Source: DASPKT01 sp035626475 (GTDB lineage: Bacteria; Pseudomonadota; Alphaproteobacteria; Azospirillales; Azospirillaceae). Taken from it: 64,000 nt of DNA. How positions within the stretch are numbered: position 1 is the stretch's first letter; every line of letters starts with the position of its first letter. Location of the stretch: NCBI GenBank assembly GCA_035626475.1, contig DASPNP010000025.1, forward strand, positions 15,872 through 79,871, read 5' to 3'. Shown piece by piece: positions 25,427 to 33,014 of this stretch. Under the pieces are notes generated by a model. The model was not told where the DNA came from, searched no databases, and saw only the letters and a list, made by a program, of their open reading frames with translations. Position numbers and translations under genes: made by a program.

Positions 25427-26497
25427 ATGAAACTCCGTCACATGCTGTTGGGCGCGGCCTTCGCGCTCGCGGTGCCGGCCGCCGCCTCGGCCCAGACCGC
25501 CGGTACCACCGAGGGCTTCTATGTCGGCGCGCAGACCGGCGTGAACTGGCTGCAGGACACCGATTTCCGCGGCCCGGTGAAGAACGTCGCGACCTTCGAG
25601 GGCGCCTGGACCGGCCTCGGCGAGCTCGGCTACAAGCTCGGCAACGGCTTCCGCATCGGCACCGAGATCGGCTACACCGAGCACAACATCGACCAGATCA
25701 AGGGCGGCGGCCCGGGCCGCGCCGGCGGTGAGGGCGACATCAACGCCTGGAGCTTCATGGCGGTGGTGGCCTACGAGTTCGACACGGGCTCGGCCATCCG
25801 TCCCTTCGTCGGCCTGGGCGGCGGCGTGATCCGCGCCGAGATCGACGACGCGGCCGACGTCTTCACCCCGGGCAACCGCGTCACCGACAAGGACAGCGCG
25901 CTGGCCTACCAGATCAACGCCGGCGTCGCCTACGCCGCCAGCGACAATCTGGACCTGACGCTGGGTTACCGCTTCCTCGGCAGCGACGATCTGGACATCC
26001 GCCCGGCGGCGCGTCCGCGCTTCGAGACCGAGTACCAGAGCCACTCGGTGCTGGTCGGCCTGCGCTACACCTTCGGCGCTCCGGCCGCCGCCCCGGTGGC
26101 GGCCCCCGCGCCGGTCGCCGCTCCGGCCCCGGCGCCTGCCCCGGCGCCCGCCCCGGCCCCGGCCATCTCGCGCAACTTCACCGTCTTCTTCGACTTCGAC
26201 AAGTCGGAGCTGACGGCCGAGGCCCGCCAAGTGCTGGACAACGTCGCCCGCGACGCCAAGACCGGTTCGGTCACGACCATCCAGGTCACCGGCCATGCCG
26301 ACACGTCGGGCGACCCGGCCTACAACCAGCGCCTGTCGCTGCGCCGCGCCGAGGCCGTCCGCGAGTACCTGGTTTCCAAGGGCATGGGCGCCGGCCAGCT
26401 CGCCATCGACGGCAAGGGCGAGACCGACCCGCTGGTCCCGACCGCGGACGGGGTGCGCGAGCCCTCCAACCGCCGCGCCGTGGTGATCTTCCCCTGA
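25427..26497 (+). CDS. OmpA-family outer membrane protein
   Basis: A 356-residue protein with a signal peptide (MKLRHMLLGAAFALAVPAAASA), an N-terminal eight-strand beta-barrel domain (YVGAQTGVNWLQDTDF to LVGLRYTFG), an Ala/Pro hinge of (AP)n repeats at about residues 219-247, and a C-terminal OmpA peptidoglycan-binding domain (TVFFDFDKSELTAEARQVLD, VTGHADTSG, LSLRRAEAVREYL, NRRAVVI). It anchors the outer membrane to the cell wall. ATG 25427 follows AGGAGAGG and a run of A. A strong terminator follows, so it is monocistronic and probably well expressed. Confidence 0.94.
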   Translation: MKLRHMLLGAAFALAVPAAASAQTAGTTEGFYVGAQTGVNWLQDTDFRGPVKNVATFEGAWTGLGELGYKLGNGFRIGTEIGYTEHNIDQIKGGGPGRAGGEGDINAWSFMAVVAYEFDTGSAIRPFVGLGGGVIRAEIDDAADVFTPGNRVTDKDSALAYQINAGVAYAASDNLDLTLGYRFLGSDDLDIRPAARPRFETEYQSHSVLVGLRYTFGAPAAAPVAAPAPVAAPAPAPAPAPAPAPAISRNFTVFFDFDKSELTAEARQVLDNVARDAKTGSVTTIQVTGHADTSGDPAYNQRLSLRRAEAVREYLVSKGMGAGQLAIDGKGETDPLVPTADGVREPSNRRAVVIFP

Positions 26498-26529
26498 TCC
26501 CCTGACGGGTTTCAGAGGCGGAAAAAGCG

Positions 26530-26557
26530 AAGGGCGCCCCGCGAGGGGCGCCCTTTT
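26530..26557 (+). terminator. Rho-independent terminator of the OmpA-family gene
   Basis: An 11-bp stem (AAGGGCGCCCC / GGGGCGCCCTT) with a GCGA tetraloop is followed by TTTTC, 32 bases after the stop. It lies between convergent genes and may work in both directions. Confidence 0.9.
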
Positions 26558-26583
26558 CTCATGCGCGTCAGGTCGGCGCCCGC

Positions 26584-27246
26584 TCACGCCATGGGCGCGA
26601 TGCCCCGCTGCAGCGCCCAGACGGCGGCCTGGGTCCGGTTCTGCGCCTGGATCTTCCGCATCACGTTCTTGAAATGCATCTTCACCGTGGACTCGGTGAT
26701 GTCGAGCCGGCGGGCGATCGACTTGTTGCTCTCCCCCGCCAGCAGGCAGGCCAGGATCTGCACCTCGCGGCGCGACAGCTCGCCGGCCGCGCCCTCGGGC
26801 AGCGCCACGTCCGCCACCTCCTCGCCCCGCCCGGACAGATCGACGGCCGCCGCCGGATAGACGCTGCCCCCGGCCATGACCAAGTGAAGGCTGCGGCGGA
26901 CCGCCTCGAACGATGCGGACTTGCTGAGATGGCCGTCGGCGCCCGCGCGCAGGCTGGCGCGCACCGCTTCGGCGCCGTCGTCGGCGGTCAGCACCACCAG
27001 CCGGGCCGGTTCCGCCTTCTCCTGCAGCCGGCGCAGCTTGCCCTCCGCCTCCTCCGACGCGTGCGCGCCGGGCGCGGGGTCGACCACCAGCAGGTCGGGC
27101 GCCGCGCCCGCCTCGATGGCGCGCACGGCCTCGTCGACGGACGCGAAGGGCCGCCCGACGTCGAAGCGGTCCTCCTCCAGCAGCGCGCCCAGGGCGGCGC
27201 CGAACAGCTGGTCGTGGTCGACGAGCATGACGTTGATCGAGGCCAT
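26584..27246 (-). CDS. LuxR/NarL-type response regulator
   Basis: A 220-residue two-domain regulator. The receiver starts MASINVMLVDHDQLFGAALG with the acidic pair in VDHD, has the likely phosphorylated Asp in LLVVDPAPG, Thr/Ser in VVLTADD and Lys in HLSKSAS. The C-terminal GerE helix-turn-helix is LSRREVQILACLLAGESNKS followed by IARRLDITESTVKMHFKNVM. ATG 27246 has GAGGAG 6 bases upstream. It is divergent from a second regulator of the same class, with a shared AT-richer 280-base region. No sensor kinase is adjacent. Confidence 0.88.
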   Translation of the reverse strand: MASINVMLVDHDQLFGAALGALLEEDRFDVGRPFASVDEAVRAIEAGAAPDLLVVDPAPGAHASEEAEGKLRRLQEKAEPARLVVLTADDGAEAVRASLRAGADGHLSKSASFEAVRRSLHLVMAGGSVYPAAAVDLSGRGEEVADVALPEGAAGELSRREVQILACLLAGESNKSIARRLDITESTVKMHFKNVMRKIQAQNRTQAAVWALQRGIAPMA

Positions 27247-27385
27247 TCTCAGCTCCTCAAAAATTGTTTCCAATTTCGGGGTATTTTTTGAGGATCGGGC
27301 AGAGTCATTAAAATGCCCGATCTTTGCCACAAGTATCAAAATTGTCTTCATCGCTTGGGTAAGGAGCACCATACAGTAGGGGTGT

Positions 27386-27397
27386 TGGCATATGCCA
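27386..27397. promoter_or_regulatory. Candidate operator between divergent LuxR-type regulators
   Basis: TGGCATATGCCA is a perfect 12-bp palindrome in the middle of the 280-base gap (27247-27526) between two divergent response-regulator genes. Dimeric LuxR/NarL regulators bind such dyads. The gap is richer in A/T than its surroundings and must hold both promoters. Confidence 0.4.
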
Positions 27398-27526
27398 TGT
27401 TCTTATTGCACGGACTCTTGATTCCGGTGACAGTACGCCAGCACGGCGGGCTGTTCCCCTTTTGGGTAGGGGCGGACCCAGGGGAAGACTCACCGCCGCC
27501 TGAGCAATCGAGACGAGGAATCGCCG

Positions 27527-28306
27527 ATGATGAGCATGACCGGCCGCCAGTTGGCTTTCATGGACGGGGCCCGGATGGGTCCCCTCGAGATCCGCCCCGA
27601 GACCGCAACCGACGCCATCCGCGTCGACGGCGCGGCGGGGGCGGGGCCTGCGGCAGGTCTGTCCCGGACCTTCGTCATCGTCGACGGGCAGGCGCTGGTA
27701 CGCCACGGCGTGGCGCTCACCCTGATGTTGCAGCATCCGGGCTGCGTTCCCCTGGAAGTCGCTTCCGCGACGGAGGCGGAGCGGCTGCTGGAGACGCTAC
27801 CCGGGGTGGACGCCCTGCTGCTGGACCTGGACGGGCTGGGCGATGAGCGCGACGAGGTGGTGGCGCGGCTGGTCTCCCGGATGAAGGGCGCGCCGCTGCT
27901 GGCCCTGTCGGCCGACGAGCGGCCGGCCGCCGTTCAGGCCGCCCTGCGCGCCGGCGCCCGCGGCTATGTGCCGAAGAGCGCGCCTTCGGCCATGCTGGAG
28001 CATTCCCTGGCCCTGCTGCTGTCGGGCGAAACCTACCTGCCTGTGCCCCGCAGCGCCTTCGGCGGCCGGCGCCCGGCCGAGCCCGCGGTCTCGGGCGGCG
28101 ACCCGGCCGGCTGCCTCACCGACCGCCAGCAGGACATCTTCCGCCTGATCCTGGCCGGCTGCTCCAACAAGGAGATCGCCCGCGAACTGGGCGTGCTGGA
28201 AGGGACCGTGAAGGTCCATGTCCGCGCCGTCATGCAGAAGCTCGGCGCCAAGAACCGCACCCAGGTGGCCGTCGTCGCGGCGCGGAGCGGCTTGACGGCA
28301 GGGTGA
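27527..28306 (+). CDS. LuxR/NarL-type response regulator with atypical receiver
   Basis: A 259-residue regulator. About 47 extra N-terminal residues precede the receiver (TFVIVDGQALVRHGVALTLM). The usual acidic pair is only D-G, so one metal-binding acid is missing; the presumed phospho-Asp in ALLLDLDG and Lys in YVPKSAP remain. The GerE domain is LTDRQQDIFRLILAGCSNKE followed by IARELGVLEGTVKVHVRAVM. ATG 27527 has GAGGAA upstream. It is divergent from its paralogue; the two C-terminal domains are clearly alike, which suggests an old duplication. Phosphorylation control is doubtful. Confidence 0.86.
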   Translation: MMSMTGRQLAFMDGARMGPLEIRPETATDAIRVDGAAGAGPAAGLSRTFVIVDGQALVRHGVALTLMLQHPGCVPLEVASATEAERLLETLPGVDALLLDLDGLGDERDEVVARLVSRMKGAPLLALSADERPAAVQAALRAGARGYVPKSAPSAMLEHSLALLLSGETYLPVPRSAFGGRRPAEPAVSGGDPAGCLTDRQQDIFRLILAGCSNKEIARELGVLEGTVKVHVRAVMQKLGAKNRTQVAVVAARSGLTAG

Positions 28307-28325
28307 GCCATGGTCCGGGATCGTT

Positions 28326-28407
28326 CGTAGGTCGCATGGAGGCCAAGCCGCAATGCGACACCCCGGCCGGGGCATGTCGCATTGCGCTAAGCTCCATGCG
28401 ACCTACG
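28326..28407. repeat. Dispersed palindromic repeat, 80-85 bp family, copy 1
   Basis: Outer arms GTAGGTCGCAT / ATGCGACCTAC and inner arms GCAATGCGAC / GTCGCATTGC flank a centre that is itself palindromic (CCCCGGCCGGGG). It lies between the 3' ends of the response regulator and cheZ. Other copies: 40832-40911, 54312-54396, 58000-58081. Confidence 0.9.
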
Positions 28408-28434
28408 GGCTGAGGCTGCGTTTATGCGGTGCGT

Positions 28435-28544
28435 GCTTCGACAGGCTCAGCATGAGGGGGATTTTGCTGCTCCCGGCCAAGCATAGCGGCAGCGGACAGG
28501 AGTGCCTCGCGTCCCCCATCCCTCAGCCTGAGCTTGTCGAAGGC
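28435..28544. repeat. Imperfect long inverted repeat element
   Basis: Arms of about 25 bases (GCTTCGACAGGCTCAGCATG and the matching CTCAGCCTGAGCTTGTCGAA) are separated by about 55 bases. The arm sequence is of a type widely dispersed in alphaproteobacterial intergenic regions. It lies 28 bases after copy 1 of the 80-85 bp repeat and before the cheZ 3' end. Only one copy is present in the window. Confidence 0.7.
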
Positions 28545-28588
28545 CGCAGGACGACACAGCCTCTCCCGGCCACGCCCCCGGCTGTTCC

Positions 28589-29320
28589 TCAGTCGAACAG
28601 CGCGTCGATGTCGGCCTGGGAGATCTTCTCGGCTTCCTTGCCGGGGCCGTGCAGCTCCAGCCCCTCGTCCTTGCGGGCGATGGAGGGGGGCAGGGGCAGG
28701 GCTTCGAACTCCTTCTGGTTCCAGACGCCCATCATGGCATCGATGCGCTGCTCGATGAAGGAGAGCGCCTGGACGACCTTGGTGATGCGCTGGCCGGTCA
28801 GGTCCTGGAAGTTGCAGGCCTCGTAGATCTTCAGGATCGTGTCGTTCAGATCGTTCAGGCGCGAGTTCTGGTAGCCCTCGGGCAGCTGGGAGCGGACCTC
28901 GGCGATGATGTCCTCGATCTCCTCGGCGGCGCCGATGATTACGTTGGTGGCGCTCTCGGTGGCGCGCACCACCTGACCCAGCTCCTCGCTGGCCTCGACG
29001 AAGCGGTCCTCGTTCGCCAGCGGGTGGCGCAGCGCCGCCATCTCCACCTTGGTCGCCTTGATGCGGCCGGCGATGTCGGAGATCTCGACGTGAATGGCCT
29101 CAATAGCTTGATGGTCGGTGTTCAGGAACCGGTCGAGCTTTCCGCTGAGCGCGTCGATCGCCTGCAGCACCTCGCGGTTGTCGAGGATGACGGGTGCCGG
29201 CGGCGGCAGGGCGGGCGCCGCGGCCAGCGGCAGCTCGGGCCCTCCCGAGGCGGCGCGCCGCTTCTGCAGCTGCAGCTCGGCCATGAAGGGCCGTTGCGTC
29301 CCGTTAGCCCCAGTCGCCAT
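28589..29320 (-). CDS. cheZ: CheZ-like protein phosphatase
   Basis: A 243-residue protein of the CheZ family, which dephosphorylates CheY-P in chemotaxis. A long helical hairpin (about residues 95-190) contains the diagnostic FQDLTGQRITKVVQAL with the catalytic Gln region. The C-terminal SQADIDALFD is the CheY-binding tail. The N-terminal 45 residues are Ala/Pro-rich. No other che gene is adjacent, so it is an orphan chemotaxis phosphatase. ATG 29320 is the first start before the conserved region. Confidence 0.88.
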   Translation of the reverse strand: MATGANGTQRPFMAELQLQKRRAASGGPELPLAAAPALPPPAPVILDNREVLQAIDALSGKLDRFLNTDHQAIEAIHVEISDIAGRIKATKVEMAALRHPLANEDRFVEASEELGQVVRATESATNVIIGAAEEIEDIIAEVRSQLPEGYQNSRLNDLNDTILKIYEACNFQDLTGQRITKVVQALSFIEQRIDAMMGVWNQKEFEALPLPPSIARKDEGLELHGPGKEAEKISQADIDALFD

Positions 29321-29460
29321 TCACCCGCACTCCCCCGGTGATCCCCCTGCGCCCCCGGGTCCCCGCGACTCCGGAAAGGCGGCATTTTAGGAATGGTAGG
29401 GTGAGGGTGGCCCGCTTGTCCAGAACGGCTAATCGGAAAGAGACGGGCCCTATCCTGATG

Positions 29461-29814
29461 TCACGCCCGGAAGACGGTATAGGACCAGGGGCTGACGGCG
29501 ACCGTGACGTGGATGTCGGCATCGGGATCGGCCACGCCGATGCGGACCGAGACGATGTTCAGGAAGCGGGGTTCCGCCTCCACCACGCCGGCGGCCCGGA
29601 AATAGGGGCCGAGATGCAGGTGCAGCTCGTAGTCGCCCTTCTCCAGCTCGCCATCGTGCAGCAGCGGGCGGTCGGCGCGGCCGTCGGCGCCGGTGGCAGC
29701 GACGCGGATCGGATGCACGGCGTCGTTGGGCCCGAGCGCGAAGACCTCGACCTCGACCCCCTCGGCCGGACGGCCGTGCTGCGTGTCGAAGATCTGCGCT
29801 GTTAGGCTGGCCAT
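29461..29814 (-). CDS. Transthyretin-like protein (5-hydroxyisourate hydrolase family, diverged active site)
   Basis: A 117-residue transthyretin-fold protein. Canonical hydrolases open with LTTHVLDTxxGRPA; here the opening is LTAQIFDTQHGRPA, so the catalytic first His is Gln. The Arg in TGADGRADRPLL and a His in DIHVTVAVSP remain, but the C-terminal YRGS signature is replaced by VFRA. By family it would hydrolyse 5-hydroxyisourate in urate breakdown, but the changes make that activity doubtful. No other purine-catabolic gene is nearby. It may be a transthyretin-related protein with another job. Confidence 0.8.
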   Translation of the reverse strand: MASLTAQIFDTQHGRPAEGVEVEVFALGPNDAVHPIRVAATGADGRADRPLLHDGELEKGDYELHLHLGPYFRAAGVVEAEPRFLNIVSVRIGVADPDADIHVTVAVSPWSYTVFRA

Positions 29815-29963
29815 ATGCCGGCTCCCTGATGGAAAGCTGCCATCTTCCCCAGCGCTCCCGGCCTGTCAATGGCCCATCCTGTAGGGGCTTTCGGGGAACC
29901 GCCGCCGCGCCGGGGCCGTTCTACTGGGCGACGCAACCCCATACGCAACCGCAGGAGCGCCCC

Positions 29964-30401
29964 TTGTCCTCGGATCAGTTCCCCCTCTCCCGTCCCGGGA
30001 TCAATGTCGGCCCCACCGAGCGGATGCTGTCCGCCGGGCTGGGCGGCGCGCTGCTGTTCGGCGGCTATGCCCGCGGCCGCGCCACCGGCGCGCTGCTCGC
30101 CCTCGCCGGTGCGGCCCTGCTGCTGCGCGGCGTGAGCGGCTTCTGCCCGGCCTACGCCGCGCAGGACCGGCGCCTGGGCGCCGGCGACGCCACCAAGGCC
30201 GCCCGCCGGGACTCCGTGCCGCGCGAGCGGCGCTCCACCGCCACCGCCGAGGTGCTGGGCGGCCCGCAGCGCGACGAGCACAGCGGCGACGGTGCTCCGC
30301 ACGAGGATCTGGTGCAGGAGGCGTCCGAGCAGTCCTTCCCCGCCAGCGACCCGCCCGCCTACTACCCGGCCAGCGCGTCGGGTTCCGGCAAGTCCCGCTG
30401 A
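29964..30401 (+). CDS. DUF2892 (YgaP-type) membrane protein with SFPASDPP tail
   Basis: A 145-residue protein. The N-terminal half matches the DUF2892 membrane module (INVGPTERMLSAGLGGALLF, then ALLALAGAALLLRGVSGFCP). A basic linker and the motif DLVQEASEQSFPASDPPAYY follow, which is known from small alphaproteobacterial stress-linked proteins. TTG 29964 is chosen as start because AGGAG lies 6 bases before it and no ATG fits. The ATG at 29829 would need a 45-residue unsupported extension. Confidence 0.78.
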   Translation: MSSDQFPLSRPGINVGPTERMLSAGLGGALLFGGYARGRATGALLALAGAALLLRGVSGFCPAYAAQDRRLGAGDATKAARRDSVPRERRSTATAEVLGGPQRDEHSGDGAPHEDLVQEASEQSFPASDPPAYYPASASGSGKSR

Positions 30402-30513
30402 GCGGCGCCGCAGAGCGCTAAAGCATTACCCCAGTATCACTGGGCCTAGTCCTTCAGTCGCCGCGAATCGGACGCTCGTTCGTCACTTCCCCGTGCTACG
30501 ACTCGGCCGGCCG

Positions 30514-30546
30514 GGGACTGGCGCACCGCTGATGTGCGCCAGTCCC
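30514..30546 (+). promoter_or_regulatory. Perfect 13-bp hairpin upstream of the phasin gene
   Basis: GGGACTGGCGCAC and GTGCGCCAGTCCC form a 13-bp stem with a 7-base loop, ending 42 bases before the phasin start. A second small dyad (CCCAGT atc ACTGGG) lies at 30430-30444. One may terminate the upstream gene and the other sit in the phasin leader. No T-run follows either. Confidence 0.45.
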
Positions 30547-30588
30547 GGAACGAACGAATCGGCACGAACCGACAATAGGGGAGGGAAC

Positions 30589-31062
30589 ATGGCGACGGAT
30601 AAGGCGACGGCCCAGGTCAGCCGCATCGGCCGCGCGGACGAGGCGCCGCAGGCGGCGAACAGCTCGGTCATGCAGGCGGCGACGGAGCGGATGAGCCGGC
30701 TCACCGACGAGCAGATGCGCATGGGCCGCGACATGGCGGCCCGCGCCACGCACGGCGTCGACACGCTCATGCAGGTGCAGACCGTGGTCAATGACGGGCT
30801 GCAGACGCTCTGGAAGGAGTGGATGAGCTACACCCAGGACTCCATGCAGCGCTGGAGCGAGCAGGCGCAAACACTTGCGAAAGTGCGCACCATGCAGGAT
30901 CTGGTGAACGCCCAGACCGACATGATCAAGGTGGAGATGGAGGAGCTGCTGCGCAGCAGCCAGCGCATCACCGAACTCGCCACCGAGACCGCGGGGACAC
31001 TGACCCGCCAGATCACCGAGCGCACCGAGGCGGCCGCCCGCGAGATGCGCCCGGGCGCCTGA
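30589..31062 (+). CDS. Phasin family protein
   Basis: A 157-residue helical protein of the phasin_2 type, which coats polyhydroxyalkanoate granules. The central helices (MQVQTVVNDGLQTLWKEWMS, QRWSEQAQTLAKVRTMQDLV, TDMIKVEMEELLRSSQRITE) show the amphipathic pattern and the W-x-x-W-x-x-Y type region of the family. ATG 30589 follows GGGGAGGG. PHA synthase genes are not in the window. A GC-rich imperfect inverted repeat lies just past the stop. Confidence 0.85.
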   Translation: MATDKATAQVSRIGRADEAPQAANSSVMQAATERMSRLTDEQMRMGRDMAARATHGVDTLMQVQTVVNDGLQTLWKEWMSYTQDSMQRWSEQAQTLAKVRTMQDLVNAQTDMIKVEMEELLRSSQRITELATETAGTLTRQITERTEAAAREMRPGA

Positions 31063-31118
31063 TCCGACGCCGGCGATCGAGAAGGGGCCGGTCCCGGGCG
31101 GGGCCGGCCCTCGTCGTT

Positions 31119-31961
31119 TCAGGCTTTCTCCGGGGCGATCCATTCGAGATTCGGCCCGCCGCCCTCGGCCCGCATCGCCGCGTGCAGGGCGGGCAGGGCC
31201 GTCTCCAGCTCCTCCGCCAGCTTCCAGGGCGGGTTCACGATCGCCATGCCGCAGCCGTTCAGCCGGTCCTGCCGGTCCTCCGACGACCAGGTCAGCTCGG
31301 CGGCCAGGATCTTGGGTATGAGGCTGTCCTCCAGCGCCTGGTGGAAGCGCCAGACAGTGGCGCGGTCCTTGATCGGGTACCAGAGCGCGTAGATGCCGGT
31401 GGGCCAGCGGCCATGCGCCAGAGCGAGGCCGGCGGCCAGCCGCTCATACTCGTCGGTCGCCTCGAAGGGCGGATCGACCAGCACCAGCCCGCGCTTCTCC
31501 TTGGGCGGCAGATGCGCCTTCAGCCCCAGCCAGCCGTCCATATGGTGGACCGCCACCTGCCGGTCGCCGCGGAACTCGCGTCGGAGCGTCTCGACGTCCT
31601 CGGGATGCAGCTCCGCCAGCAGCAGCCGGTCGCCCTCGCGCATCAGGGCGCGGGCGAGGCGCGGCGAACCGGGATACCAGCGCAAGGCTCCCTCGGGGTT
31701 CAGCGCCCTGACGGCGTCGAGATAGGGGGAGAGGGCGTCGGGCAGGTCCGCGGCGGCCATGACGCGGCGTATGCCGATGTCGGCCTCGCCGGTGCGCGTC
31801 GCCTCGCTGCCGGCGAGATCATAGCGGCCGATGCCGGCATGGGTGTCCAGCACCAGGAACGGCGCCGGCTTGGCCGCGAGATGCTTCAGGATCAGCGCCT
31901 GGACGGCGTGCTTGACGACGTCGGCGCGGTTTCCGGCATGGAAGGCGTGGCGGTAGTTCAT
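31119..31961 (-). CDS. rlmJ: 23S rRNA (adenine-2030-N6)-methyltransferase RlmJ
   Basis: A 280-residue SAM-dependent methyltransferase, the same length as E. coli RlmJ, that by family methylates A2030 of 23S rRNA. Seen: MNYRHAFHAGNRADVVKHAV start, FLVLDTHAGIGRYDL, the N6-adenine motif DPPFE (VLVDPPFEATDEYERL), YALWYPIKDR and GCGMAIVNPPW. ATG 31961 is fixed by the family-typical N-terminus. The EamA transporter gene upstream on the same strand ends 11 bases before it, so they form an operon. Confidence 0.95.
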   Translation of the reverse strand: MNYRHAFHAGNRADVVKHAVQALILKHLAAKPAPFLVLDTHAGIGRYDLAGSEATRTGEADIGIRRVMAAADLPDALSPYLDAVRALNPEGALRWYPGSPRLARALMREGDRLLLAELHPEDVETLRREFRGDRQVAVHHMDGWLGLKAHLPPKEKRGLVLVDPPFEATDEYERLAAGLALAHGRWPTGIYALWYPIKDRATVWRFHQALEDSLIPKILAAELTWSSEDRQDRLNGCGMAIVNPPWKLAEELETALPALHAAMRAEGGGPNLEWIAPEKA

Positions 31962-31972
31962 GGCGTCCGGAC

Positions 31973-32908
31973 TCAGCTGAGGTTCGGCCGCACCTTCGGC
32001 GGCGCCGCCTGCGCCACGCCCAGCTTGACCTCGCGGTAGAGGATGTAGATGCCGCTGCCCACCACGATCAAGGCCCCCAGCGCCACGGTCAGGTCGGGCA
32101 CCTGGCCGAAGATTGCGAAGCCGTAGAAGGTGGCCCAGATCATGGCCGTATAGTCGAAGGGCGCCACCACCGCCACCGGCGCGTTGCGGTAAGCCGCGGT
32201 CAGCAGCAGCTGCGCCACGCCGCCGATCAGCCCGATCGAGACCAGCAGCAGCGCGTCGAAGGCGGTGGGCATCTTGAACTCGAAGGGCAGGAAGGCGGCA
32301 CTGATCACGCAGGCGCTCAGCATGAAGTAGAAGACGATGGTCGAGTTCGGCTCGGTCGAGGAGAGCCGGCGGATGGAGATCATCGCCAGCGCCGCGCAGA
32401 AGGCGCCGGCTAGCGCCAGCACGCTGCCGACCGGCAGCGAGGCCGCCGGCGCCCCGAAATCCGGCCGCACCATCACCAGCACGCCGGCGAAGCCGACCAT
32501 GACGGCGGCGGCGCGGCGCCAGCGGATGCGCTCGCCCAGCACGATCACGCCCAGCACCGTGGTGAAGAGCGGCGCGGTGAAGCCCAGCGCCACGGCGTTG
32601 GCCAGCGGCAGCATCATGATGGCGGTGAACCCGCACGCCATGGCCAACACGCCCATGCCGCTGCGCATGGCATGGCCCCAGGGGCGGGCGGTCTTCAGGC
32701 TCGCCAAGCCGCCGTTGCGCATGATCATCGGGCTGATCGCGATCATGGCGAAGAAGGAGCGGGCGAAGACGATCTGGCTCAGCGGATAGCCCTGGTCGCC
32801 CAGCCACTTGACCATGGCGTTCATGGTCGAGAACAGCAGGATGGCCGAGACGGCGCAGAGGATGGCCCGTCCGGCGGTGCCGTGCGCCGGCAGGGTGACG
32901 GCGGTCAT
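31973..32908 (-). CDS. EamA/DMT-superfamily transporter
   Basis: A 311-residue inner-membrane protein with ten predicted helices in two EamA repeats. Features: ILLFSTMNAMVKWLGDQGYP at the start of repeat 1, ALGFTAPLFTTVLGVIVLGE (the conserved PLF...LxE end), and PFDYTAMIWATFYGFAIFG in repeat 2. Such proteins export metabolites or amino acids, but the substrate is not predictable. It lies directly upstream of rlmJ in the same orientation. Confidence 0.9.
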   Translation of the reverse strand: MTAVTLPAHGTAGRAILCAVSAILLFSTMNAMVKWLGDQGYPLSQIVFARSFFAMIAISPMIMRNGGLASLKTARPWGHAMRSGMGVLAMACGFTAIMMLPLANAVALGFTAPLFTTVLGVIVLGERIRWRRAAAVMVGFAGVLVMVRPDFGAPAASLPVGSVLALAGAFCAALAMISIRRLSSTEPNSTIVFYFMLSACVISAAFLPFEFKMPTAFDALLLVSIGLIGGVAQLLLTAAYRNAPVAVVAPFDYTAMIWATFYGFAIFGQVPDLTVALGALIVVGSGIYILYREVKLGVAQAAPPKVRPNLS

Positions 32909-33014
32909 GGAGGAATGGCCCGGGGCTGCGTGAGGCGAGGGCCGCAGAATGGCGCGGCGCCGCCCCCCAAGCCAAGGGCCGCGCGCGCATGCCTGCCCTT
33001 GGCCGGCAGAAGGC

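Noticed and set aside
29829..30401. ATG start at 29829 for the DUF2892 gene
   Set aside because: It adds 45 unconserved residues and lacks a ribosome site, while TTG 29964 has AGGAG at ideal spacing.
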